Positions 34,602 through 54,400 of a stretch of DNA of 64,000 nucleotides are shown here, piece after piece. The translations under genes were made by a program, and so were the position numbers. The notes below the pieces were generated by a model that was given only the letters and a program-made list of their open reading frames with translations, made no database searches and was not told the DNA's origin. Source of the DNA: Edaphochlamys debaryana (Eukaryota > Chlorophyta > Chlorophyceae > Chlamydomonadales); NCBI GenBank assembly GCA_016858145.1, contig JAEHOE010000010.1, forward strand, positions 1,488,001 through 1,552,000, in the 5' to 3' direction. Every line of letters starts with the position of its first letter. The first letter of the stretch is position 1.

Positions 34602-37600
34602 TTACATCGCGCTGAACATCTCCCGTACGAAACCCTCCATGGCGTACGCGATCTGCAGCGTGGACGCCAGCTGCTGCTGCGCCCGGTCGCGCGCCTCCGC
34701 GCCGCCGTCCGCCGCCGCCTCAAGTTCCGAATCCAGCTTCTGGTACGACAGGATCAGGGAGTTGAGCAGATCCGCCCCGCGATCCTTGTCGGCGGGGGGC
34801 GCGAAGGCTGCGGCCGGTCGGGGGAGCGGGGTTTGCGGGTGGCGGTCGGGGTCAACGAGGTATCCACCACACGCGAACACCGACCCCCCCTCAGTCCAAG
34901 TGGCTAACAGGCAAGCGAGGTCACCGCCACACCACCACTCCCGATGCTGTGACCCTCCAATCCAGTATTCCCCCAGGCCAGGGGGGCCACAAGGGCGCCC
35001 GACGTGGAGCTCTGCCTGGGCCCCCTCACTCCCCAACCTGTCTCTCACTCTCACGGGGGTTGGGGTCTTGGCCTCCCAACTGCTCGGCGCTGGACGGTGC
35101 CGTCCCGCTATGCCTGGCCCTCCCCCACCCCAGCCCTGACCCCGTGCCCCCTGCCCCCTCCCACCCAGGCCACCCTCCCCCCTCCCCCTTCCCCCAATGC
35201 CTCGCCCACTGCGTTCGCCCACTGCGTTCACCCCCCCCTTCCGTCCCTCCCCCCCCAGTCTCTCACCCACTGCGTTCTTGATGATGATGCGGAAGGTGCA
35301 GGGGTCGGAGCCAAAGTTGTTGGACTGCGGGGGGGAGCACCGGCATGGGTGTGTGGACTGCGGGGGGGAGCACCGGCATGGGTGTGTGGACTGCGGGGGG
35401 GAGTACCGGCATGGGTGTGTGGACTGCGGGGGGGAGTACCGGCATGGGTGTGTGGACTGCGGGGGGGAGTACCGGCATGGGTGTGTGGACTGCGGGGGGG
35501 AGTACCGGCATGGGTGTGTGGACTGCGGGGGGGAGTACCGGCATGGGTGTGTGGACTGCGGGGGGGAGCACCGGCATGGGTGTGTGGACTGCGGGGGGGA
35601 GCACCGGCATGGGTGTGTGGACTGCGGGGGGGAGTACCGGCATGGGTGTGTGGACTGCGGGGGGGAGCACCGGCATGGGTGTGTGGACTGCGGGGGGGAG
35701 CACCGGCATGGGTGTGTGGACTGCGGGGGGGAGCACCGGCATGGGTGTGTGGACTGCGGGGGGGAGTACCGGCATGGGTGTGTGGACTGCGGGGGTGAGT
35801 ACCGGCATGGGTGTGTGGACTGCGGGGGGGAGCACCGGCATGGGTGTGTGGACTGCGGGGGGGAGCACCGGCATGGGTGTGTGGACTGCGGGGGGGAGCA
35901 CCGGCATGGGTGTGTGGACTGCGGGGGGGAGCACCGGCATGGGTGTGTGGACTGCGGGGGGGAGTACCGGCATGGGTGTGTGGACTGCGGGGGGGAGTAC
36001 CCGGCATGGGTGTGTGGACTGCGGGGGGGAGCACCGGCATGGGTGTGTGGACTGCGGGGGGGAGCACCGGCATGGGTGTGTGGACTGCGGGGGGGAGCAC
36101 CGGCATGGGTGTGTGGACTGCGGGGGGGAGTACCGGCATGGGTGTGTGGACTGCGGGGGGGAGCACCGGCATGGGTGTGTGGAGACGGCATGCGGGGCAG
36201 CTTGAGACCAGCCCGGAATTCCCCCGCGCGCCAACACCCGTCGATCCCAACAGTGCCGATCTCGGGCTTGCCCTTGAGCCCCCTGCCCCTCGGGCCCGGC
36301 TCGGGTGCCCAGGACCGCGCCGAGCCTACCGGCACTGGCCCCACCGCCCACCTCCCTCACTCCCCTGCTCCCAGACCAAGCGCCCGACTGTCATCCCCCC
36401 TCCCCCCCGCGCCCCCTCCCCCCCGCCCCTTTGCCCCCCACACGCGCCTGCGTGAAGAGCGAGGTGCGCGTCTCGAAGCTGTCCCCCGGCAGTGCCTCGT
36501 AGACGTAGCAGTTGAGGGAGGAGGAGCGGACCAGCTGGAGCACCTCCACGGGGCTTGGGGGGATGGGGGTGGGAGGGGGTGGGAGGGGTGGGGGGCGTTG
36601 GAGGGTGTTGAGGGCTTGGGGGCTGGGGAAGGTGTCAGCACGGGCAGGGTCTGGACTAAGGGGGGTCCGAAAGGGCTCCACGAAACACAGAGGCTGACAC
36701 CGCCAACACCGGCACCCCCCTACCCAGGTTCCCGGGAGGACTTGCAGGACCCCAAGCGCCCCCCCCCGACCCCGACCCCGCCCGCACCTGGCCTCCTCCT
36801 TGAGCTTCCCCGCGGCCGCCTCCAGCCGCTGCTGGGCGACCTAGAGAGGGGGGGGGGGCAGCAACGGGTCGGCAGCAACGGGCCGGCAGCAACGGGTCGG
36901 CAGCAACGGGTCGGGTCGTTGATGCGGGGGGCGGTGGTATCACACGCAGGCCCAGGGCGGGGGCGCAGCCAAGGCCCATGGGTCAGCCAGGGGTCAGACG
37001 GTCGGGATTTTGGCGGAGGGGGCATAGCCGTGCTGACAGCCAGTTAGGTCGGGTCGTTGGCGGAGGGGGCAGCGGTATCACTCGCAGGCGCGGCCTGCCC
37101 TGCCCGTGCCTGGCCTGTGCGCCCCCACGGCCACCTCAGCACGGGCCTCGAAAGGGCGCGAGGATGGAATGAGGTACTGCTTTCATCCATACTCAGTTTG
37201 GTGCTGATGCTTCGTGGTCGAGCCCGCGCCCGAGCCGTGGGTGGTCCCCCACAAAACTGCCACCCAAAAGCGCCACACCTTGAGGGGTGCGATCAGCTTG
37301 AAGCTGTTCTCCTTCTTGCGGTCCTTCCACCACGAGACCGTGCCTGGGAGGGGGTTGGGTCACACCGACTAAGCCCCACGCCCACGTTTGTGGGCTAGCG
37401 AGGTCTCGACTCGGGGGTGGGCGGGGGAAACGGCGGTGGGTTTGGGACACGCACGCCGGTGCCGCGTGCAGATGATCGGCCCAGGATCAAGGTTACCGCT
37501 GATAGACGCACCCTCAAGGATGCCTGCTTGAGAGGGCAGGGGCGCAGCAACTCCACCGAGCACGGTTGCGATGCCCGCAAGCATAGTCCGCCGGGGCGTC

Positions 37601-37695
37601 GCGCTGCATACGATGGTCGATGCGCGTACTTGTTGAGACTTCCGCTGGGCGTGGGCACCGCAGCGCAGCCCGCTGCGCGAAAGCACGCTTGCCAT
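34602..37695 (-). CDS. Thylakoid-lumen-targeted conserved protein, function unknown
   Basis: Exon 1 (ATG at 37695) has a bipartite plastid signal: a basic Ser/Arg stretch (MASVLSRSGLRCGAHAQRK) then a twin-arginine-like lumen signal (RRTMLAGIATVLGGVAAPLP, processing probably after SQA). Mature exons follow: about 37281-37343 (TVSWWKDRKKENSFKLIAPL), about 36785-36842 (VAQQRLEAAAGKLKEEA), about 36452-36556 (VEVLQLVRSSSLNCYVYEAL and PGDSFETRTSLFTQ), 35267-35324 (NNFGSDPCTFRIIIKNAV) and 34602-34807 (DKDRGADLLNSLILSYQKLD, stop TAA). The helical, amphipathic character and Tat-type signal suggest a photosystem-associated lumen protein, but I do not recognise the family. The intron between the LFTQ and NNFG exons contains the 26-copy 33-bp array, and its donor appears to be GC (CGCAG|GCGCGT). 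Read straight through, the array keeps a false 580-codon frame open. Two Cys residues (LNCY, DPCT) could pair. Confidence 0.7.
35325..36183. repeat. 33-bp minisatellite, 26 copies, each bearing a 3' splice-site-like sequence
   Basis: Twenty-six tandem units of 33 bp in the lumen-protein intron. On the plus strand each unit has TGCGGGGGGGAG, then CACCGG or TACCGG, then CATGGGTGTGTGGAC. Two main variants (CAC and TAC) are interspersed. The 21st copy, near 36000, has one extra C, making it 34 bp; one copy near 35798 has GGGGGTGAG. On the sense (minus) strand each unit contains CTCCCCCCCGCAGTCCA, matching the real acceptor at 35325/35324. The array abuts the exon directly. Confidence 0.95.
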
Positions 37696-38040
37696 GGCGA
37701 GGGATTCCAGCAACGACAGTAGCGTGCAAGAACGGTCTGAGAGTACACGAAAGTACAGACAAAGTGATCGAACGTGTAAACCCCTGTGTGCGTGCCCGGG
37801 AGCCCCTTCTCGATCGAGGCACTGGGGCGCTCCATGCAGGCTCGGACCGCGCTCAGACGCGCAGACCGGCCAAGCACCCCTAAGCCTCGTATAGTGAGCA
37901 AGCATTCATATTCATCGCACCACGTCAACGACTTTCCCCTTGGCGCGGGCTAATTAGGACTGTTGGACCCAGTAGCCCACCCTGCAGATGGGTTAGCCTG
38001 AAGCGCTATTGCATCCAGCTATCGTGGCGCGGATGGCTCG

Positions 38041-38066
38041 TGACGGGAAGCCTGGGCTTCCCGTCA
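38041..38066. other. Perfect 12-bp-stem hairpin
   Basis: TGACGGGAAGCC, a TG loop, then GGCTTCCCGTCA: a perfect inverted repeat in the divergent spacer, about 350 bp upstream of the lumen-protein start. Role unknown. Confidence 0.8.
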
Positions 38067-39100
38067 AGCTAAATAGCGTGGTGGACGCCAGTCGGGTAAG
38101 TCTCACGCTTAGTCCCCGGGCAGTGGCTTTGTATCGCCGAGTGTAGGCGTTTGAGGGGCACCGTTTGGCGCGCGACACCGCGGCACACATGCGACCGGCT
38201 CGAGCGGTCGCGTCAGGCAGTATTTCGGCAAACGCCACCATGGAAAGTACTTATGGAGTGGTTACAATCGGTTTGCCAGCCTGGGCGAGGTGCTGGCGCG
38301 GCCGCGGGGGAACGGGGCGCCGGTTCGGGTCCAGGGCCCCCGCGGCACAGACACGACCGCGGCGGCAGCGCGGGCCCCTCTTCAATAGGGCGCACCCTGC
38401 GCCCCCGCCCGGCTCTCCAGCGCAATCATCACTCGTGGAGACACCAGGGCCCCTGCCCCCGCCGGACGCACGGACGGCAGTGTGCGCCTATGCCCCCGCC
38501 CACGGCCGCCCACGGCCGCCCGCGCCCCGGCGCCAGCTATGCACCCCGCGGCCCGCGGCCCCCGGCCAGGCCCCGGCGAACGGGGCCTGGTTGGGCCTTG
38601 ACCAGCCGGTTGAACTCCGTCGTTTGACCGGCCTGGAGCGCCTGGAGGCTGGGCGGCTGCTCGAGGGTGGCGGCCTGGCGGGTGCCCCAGCCCCACCGCT
38701 GCTGCTGGGGCTCAAGGGCTTTTGGGCTGGACCCTTTGGGGCTGGACCCAAGAGCTGCTACTGCAAAGCTGGGGAGAAGGCTGCGGCCGGCCGGGGCAGC
38801 TCGAGCCGTGCCCATGTCCGGAGGAGCCTCGTCCGCGGCGGCCGCAGCCCTCCGCTGCCCCGCGGTTGCCCTCGGGCCCAGCCGCGGCGGCAGCGTCCGG
38901 GGCGGCAGGGGCCGTTGCCGTTCGGGGAGGGAGGCAGGCAGCTGGTGCTCGGCGGCTGGCTGCCGGGGCCAGCCCAGCGGTCTCGCTCTCGAGCGCACGG
39001 AAGTGAGGACCGCAGTTCAGCACCCGAGGTGCCACTTCCAGGGCCATCGCTCACCGTAGGCAGCCTGGCGGGAGACAGGGCGAACCAACAGCAGCGGAAG

Positions 39101-39184
39101 GCCCCTGCCAGGCGCGCCGCACACGCAGACTGCCCCGGCAGCACCCGTGCTGCGTGCTGCGTGTGCGGTGCGCCTGGCAGGGGC
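39101..39184. other. 27-bp inverted repeat / stem-loop
   Basis: Arms 39101-39127 and 39158-39184 are complementary at 26 of 27 positions (GCCCCTGCCAGGCGC paired to GCGCCTGGCAGGGGC, one mismatch further in), with a 30-nt loop that is itself partly self-complementary. An RNA from either strand would fold into a hairpin of about 84 nt, the size of algal small-RNA precursors; function is inference. Confidence 0.7.
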
Positions 39185-39905
39185 GTTCCCTGCGCCCCGA
39201 GGGCCCAAGGGCGGAAGGAGGGGCGCGCGCTGCCCTCGGGGCCCGGTCCCTGAGGGCCGGGCTTGGTGGGGCGGGCTCGGCAGCCGCACAGGCCACAGCA
39301 CACAGGCTTCATGGCCATCTAGTACGGCACGGATGGGTAGGCACGTGGCGGGGCAGACCTGTCGACACAGCTAAGCACGGCATGGCAGCAGTACTCTGCG
39401 CTCCGCGGGCTGGCTGGCGCGGGGTCTCCCAGCGGCATAGACCAGGCCTGGGGCCTGGGCCCGGGGCTGGGGCCCGTGGTGGCCCGACCGGGCCCGCACG
39501 GCAGGGGCATGCTGTGGTTATTAGGGTGGGGTGTGGACTGGGGGAGGGGCCGCGGCGTAACGGAGGCATCGCGCGAGGCCGGGGCTACGCCGCAGGCTGG
39601 GCTGGGCTGCGGTCAGCTGCGCGGCCCGCCGGCCTTCGGCCCGTGCCACCAGGGCCAAGGGGCGGCGTTCACGGCTTTGGCCCTGGCCACTGCTGTTGGC
39701 CGCAGCAGCTGTGGACGCCGCCCCGCAGCCAACGCGCAGTCCGGCGGCGGTCCACGCGACCACGGGCCCAGCGCTGCCCAGCCCGGGACCTGGCGGCGCA
39801 GGCTCCCTCCCCCCTGACCCCATTTGCGGAGTTGCGGACCCAACCGAACCACCGCCTCCCCGCCTTTTGCCCGCTTTCCCCCCCTTCCTCCTCCCCCCCC
39901 CCCAG

Positions 39906-49512
<9,607 letters not shown>

Positions 49513-51424
49513 AGGCGGCGGGGCGGTGAAGGGGATTCGGACGCGGCTGTCCGGTGTGCGGAGTCCGGCTCGGTCCGTTTCGGTCCGGTGTCCGGAGCAA
49601 GGTGTCCGGAGTCCGGTCGGAGGGCCGGAGCGGGTCCGGAGGGGGTCCGGATTGGAGGGCGGGCAGGAGCGCGTGACGGGCATGGCATGTGACGTGTACG
49701 ATTACTCGATTAGTCAAGCTGACGTGGCCGGGAAACAGGTGGAGGTGCATCTCATATCGCAAGCGTGCACGACGGGGCGGCGGCGCAGGCGGCACCCCGG
49801 CAACGGTGGCTGCAGCGGGGGTTGGAGTCGTGGAGGGTCCGCCGGTGTGTGTGTGCGTGCAGGCGCTAGTGAGGGGGGGGTCGGGCCTGAGGGAAGCAGC
49901 GAGGGGGGAGGGAGGGACGGGGAGGGCAAGGGGCTGGGCGGGTGGGGGGAGGGTGGTGACGAGCGCTGCAGGGCGCGGCTTGGACCTCGTGTGAGCGTGA
50001 TCATCCATCTGGATCCAGATCTATTGATGATGCGATCTGCGGATCTGGATCTGGATCTGACGGTGCGGGCAGTCGCCCGGTCGCCGTGAACGCCTGACCT
50101 GGGGATTGCAGCGTTTGCTGTCGGGGCAGGGGCTTGGGCCGAGGGGCCGGCGGACAAAACCCCCGGGCTCCCATCTCTTGGGGGCGTTTACCTCTTCGCA
50201 CGTTTACTTGTGACTCGGTCGCGGCGTTTCTTCATGTGACTTGATTTGTGCCGGCGCTTGCAGGGGCGGCCCCCGAACAGGGGGCGGCTGGAAGGCGCGT
50301 TGTGCGCACGGGGGGGTGGCCTGGTCCCCTGTGGGCCCCGGGGGGGGGGGGGGGCTTTGGGGCTGCGCACGGTGTGTGGAGGTGGGGAGCCGACGTGGGA
50401 GTGGGAGTGAGGGGGGCGGCTCGTGGAAGGGAGGAGCGGGTTGTAGGGCATGCCCGGTTGCTGAGGGAGGGGCGTCCCGGCAAAAAGCCGTGGGCCAAGT
50501 CGAGCTGGTCATGTGTTTCCCCTGTAGCTTGCCACGTGCTGAGCTGGCAATATCTCTCGGACCTGACCCTAACGAGGTCGACCCACGCCCTACGCCCCAC
50601 AACCAAGTACCCCTGACGGGCTAGGCTCCTTGGCTGTAGTTGTTACACGGTCAAGGTTATCAGCCGTGAACTCCCGTTGCTTTGGCCCTGACCCGGCCGC
50701 CAGGTGTTCCCCTCCCTGGTGCGCCCGCAGCCCGTGCGTGCTGTGGCTGAGGGGCGGCCGCGCAGGGGGAGGGGCCGTGCGTGGACCAAGTAAGGACAGC
50801 CGGCTAGCCATGGCTCTCGGACTCTGCTCCTCCCAGCGGGCGGGCGGCTGCCGTGCCCCCATGACGGCGGCAGCCAGAGGCGGGCCCCTGGCACCCTGCC
50901 CGCAGCACTCCAGCGTGCCAGAGAGCGAGAGCGAGAAGGAGAATTAACACAGAGCATCGGCAACTCTGATGACAATCCCACCCCCCGCCGGGCCCACGGC
51001 ACTCCAGTCTCGCACCATAGAGCATTGCACACCTGACCGCCCTCTCGCAAGCCCCTCTCGTGTCTTAACTCCTTAGCTCCTAAGCTCGAGCTCCCCACGC
51101 TCTCGCTCGAACGGGATCGAGCGCAGCATCGCGACGGCCGCCCCGCTGCTGCGCCTCTGCTGCTGCTGCGGCCGCGGGGGCCGAGCGCGCAACCGCCGAG
51201 ACCCGGACGCAAGTCGCTCAGAAGCCTGCACCGGAACCGGTGCCGACATCGATAGCTGCGGCGACGGCATCCCGCAGCCCCGCTCCCTCTCCAGACCGCT
51301 AGCGGGCCCAGCCCCAACCTCACGCCCAGCCCCAACCTCCCGCCAGTCATCACCAGCAGCCTTATCCTCGCGCGCAGCAGTAGCAGCAGCAGCGGCAGCG
51401 CTGTCGCGGCGCCTGGTTCTTACA
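49513..51424. other. Intergenic region kinesin to RanBPM-like gene
   Basis: About 1.9 kb. 49548-49655 holds degenerate GTCCGGAG/GGTCCGG repeats; 50040-50062 a GGATCT run; 50338-50354 a G run. No exon or TGTAA signal supported. It must include the kinesin 3' UTR and the RanBPM-like promoter. Open frames on both strands at 50.2-51.3 kb are Arg/Pro/Gly-rich and lack domains. Confidence 0.45.
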
Positions 51425-54400
51425 ATGGCGCCTAGCAGCTCGCCGCGGCGCCTCCGCGGCGCCACGGAGAGCGGCGCGGGGCCGGTGACGCGGCACCGCG
51501 GCGACGCGGCGCCCCCCTGCGGCCCCCCCTCCCCCCCCGCCTGCCCCTTCCGCTCCGCCGCCCCCCTCCCCTCCCGCCTGGACGCCGCGGGAGCGCCCAC
51601 GGTGCGGCCGCGGCCGCCCCCGGCCCCGCCGCTGCCGGCAGCGGGGGGCGGAGGAGGGGTGGCGGCGAGGGCGGGGGTCGGGGCAGGGGTGGGAGGGGGA
51701 GGGGGGGTGGGGTCCGGGCCCTCGACCTCGTCCTCCCTGTCGGCTTGCCTCGAGGTGTGTGGTGGTTGGAAGGGGGAGGTGCAAGGGCGTGGGGAGGGGG
51801 AGGGCGCAGGGCGGGCGTCAGGATCCCGAAGGGGCTGCACCTCCGAAGCCCAACCCTCAAGTCCCCCCCCGCCCGCAGGTGGGCCCGTCCCCCACCCTGG
51901 TTCGGTACGTGGGCAACGGACTCCAGTTCTACCACCGGTGAGGGGGAAGAGGGGGTGTGATTTTTTTAAGCATTGGAGAGTGAAGGAAGAGATAGAGCGG
52001 CAGCCAGCCCGATGCGCACCGAGGTCCAGAGGGGGGGGGGAAGGGGGAGGGGGAGGGGCATGAGGGGAGGGGGACGGGGCTGTGAGGAGGGGCCGGGCTT
52101 AAGCGCCACCAGCAACCGAGCCCTCCGCCCCTCGCATCCCCTGCCGCCCCCCCCCCAGGCAAGCCGCCTCCGTCCGTACGGACCTGCCCGTACCACGTGA
52201 CTGTCCCCTGTATTACGTGAGTAGTGCCAAATCCAGATCCATGCCACTCGGTGATCCAGGGGCGCGCCTAACCGTATTCTGATGCCAAGTCACTCGGGTT
52301 CCTCTTGCCTCCCCCTTCTCCTCCCTCTTCTCCTCTCCCTGTCCCTCCCCCCTGCCCCCCTCAGGTCGAGGTGACGGTGGTGGACGGAGGGGAGGACGAC
52401 TCCATAGGTGAGGGGGGCCCGGGGGATGGGGGGGAGAGCACGTGGGAGGGGGCCGTGGGTGGAGGATGCGTGCGATCAGGACCAGGACCTCGGGGAGGGC
52501 CCCTCAACCCAGCCCCCATCCCGCCGTCGCCCCCCCCCCCGCAGGCATTGGCTTCGCCTCCGCCTCCGTGCCCCTCAGCCGCCTGCCGGGGTGGGACTGC
52601 GACTCTTACGGATACCACGGAGACGACGGACACAGGTGGGGGCAGGGCAGCAGGTGCGGGGAGCAGCGGGGGGGTAGAGGGGCAGGAGCTGGTGCGTGCC
52701 TGTGTTTTGCCGACGCGTGTGGGTGCCGCGGAGACAACAGACGCACGTGGGGGCAGGGCAGCAGGTGCGGGGAGCAGGGGGGGGAGGACGGGTGCGGGGA
52801 CCGGGGGCAAGGGGGGTCGGGCGGCTCTGCTGGCTGCAGTGAGAGATGCAGGAGGCGGTAACGTCCCCTCGGTGTCTGCCCGTGCCCCCGCCCCCCCGCC
52901 CCCCCCGCCCCTAAGGTTTGCGGCCAACGGGAGGGGCACTCCCTACGGCCCCCGCTATGGCACGGGGGACGTTGTGGGGTCCATGTGGGACAGGTGGGGG
53001 GGGAGGACGAGGACGGGGAGTAGGGGGCGGGGGTGGGCATAGGGCCGGGTGCCAGCTTCGGTTGGGAGGTGGGCTTTGGCATGCAACTATAAAGTGTTCC
53101 GCCGCCAACCCCCAGCCTCTGCCCTGCCCCTCCCCCAACCCCGTCCTCCTCGAGGGGGTGGGGTCGAGGTTGGAGAGGGGTGGAGGGGCTGGATGGCCGG
53201 ACGGAGTGCCGGATGCCAGCTTTGGGGGAGGGGCAGTCCGCATTGGGGGGGGGAGGAGGGCGTCAGGCATTTGTGCAGGTGCCGAGTCTACAGCCCCCCA
53301 CTGCGCTCCCTCTTACCACCACCCCTCCTAGGGAACGGCGGCAACCCCTTGCCCTCTCCTGCCCCCTCCCTCACCCCCCTCCCCCCCAACCCTCCCCACC
53401 GCCACTCCCTCCCCCCAGGGTCCGGCGACGGGTGTGCTTCTTCCGCAACGGCCAGCCCCTGGGGCCCGCATTCAACGAGGTGCCCAACACACAGGCAAGG
53501 GGGGGGGGCGGGCCCAAGGGCGTCCTCGAGGGGCGGAGGGGGGGACGGGATGGAGGTGCCCAACACAGCGAGCGGTCGAGGGGGGGCAAGCGGGGGGCAG
53601 TATGGGCCCCAGCATGCACAGCAAGCCCTACCCCTACCTGATTCCGTTCTGGCCACTGCGTACCGCCGCATCGATGCTGTTGCCGTACTCCGCCCCGTAC
53701 TGCCGTACAGCTGCTGTACCCCATGTTCGGGATGCGGACCCGCTCCGCCGCCATCGATGTGAACCTGGGGCCGCACACGCCGGGGGGCAGGTGGGGGGGG
53801 GGGTGCCTGGGGGGGTGGGGGAGGGTGACGGGTCGGGGCAAACACAGCGTGAACACAGGGGGCACGTGGGTACCGGGCTGGGGGACTGGCATATAGGAGT
53901 TGAGCCTACGGACCGCAATCTAGACGTGCTGACCCCTCCACACGCGCTGCCCGGCTGCCCCCTGCCAGGCCCTTCCTGTTGGACCTGGCGCAATGGACCG
54001 AGGGCGTCACACAGGTAAGGGGGTGGGAGGGGGCACGTGGCCGGTCAACGCATGTCTCCGCCATATCGTCGCCAGGGGGGCTGGGTAGGGTTATGAGGTG
54101 GGGGGTGTGCCGCACTCAGCCGCGCTGTGCTGTGTTATGCTGCGTAGGCCGTCGTGGAGCGCGTGCGGCGCATCGAGCTGCCGACGGCGGCGGGACCGCA
54201 GGGCGTCTGCGCCGCCGCCGCCTCTTCCGCCGCCGCCGCCGCCGCCGCCACCACCCCGGGCCGTACCCCCACGTGGGAGCAGAGCATGGAGGAGCGGCGG
54301 GCGGCGGCGCTGGCGGCCTCCCTGGAGTTCTACCGCGGCCCCGGATCTGGATCTGGATCTGGATCTGGATTTGGAACTGCCACCGCGGCTGACGCGGGCG

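Larger units (their letters stand above)
37696..39905. other. Divergent spacer with hairpins; probable kinesin 5' exon(s) not resolved
   Basis: About 2.2 kb between the lumen-protein start (minus) and the first recognised kinesin exon (plus). It contains a 12-bp perfect stem with 2-nt loop (38041-38066) and a 27-bp inverted repeat (39101-39184). A long open frame at 38165-39253 is Pro/Arg/Gly-rich with no domain and is not called. The kinesin exon at 39906 starts after a poly-C acceptor, so at least one upstream coding exon is expected here. Confidence 0.45.

Noticed and set aside
35325..36183. CRISPR-like array
   Set aside because: Units are contiguous with no spacers, and the genome is eukaryotic.
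34602..36344. 580-codon minus-strand open frame through the 33-bp array
   Set aside because: Most of it is the tandem repeat translated (11-residue period). Splice signals show only the ends belong to the lumen-protein gene.
35197..37047. 616-codon plus-strand Cys/His-rich frame resembling a zinc-finger repeat protein (CGGEHRHGCVD)
   Set aside because: Antisense to real exons and entirely generated by the 33-bp intronic minisatellite; the Cys/His spacing is a coincidence of the repeat.
38165..39253. 362-codon open frame on the plus strand
   Set aside because: Arg/Pro/Gly-rich, no domain; the opposite strand is equally open, as is common in very GC-rich DNA.
52681..52780. VCFADA-type peptide as a conserved coding motif (it recurs in several frames)
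   Set aside because: It is the translation of the family A intronic element (TGTGTTTTGCCGACGC), not a protein motif.
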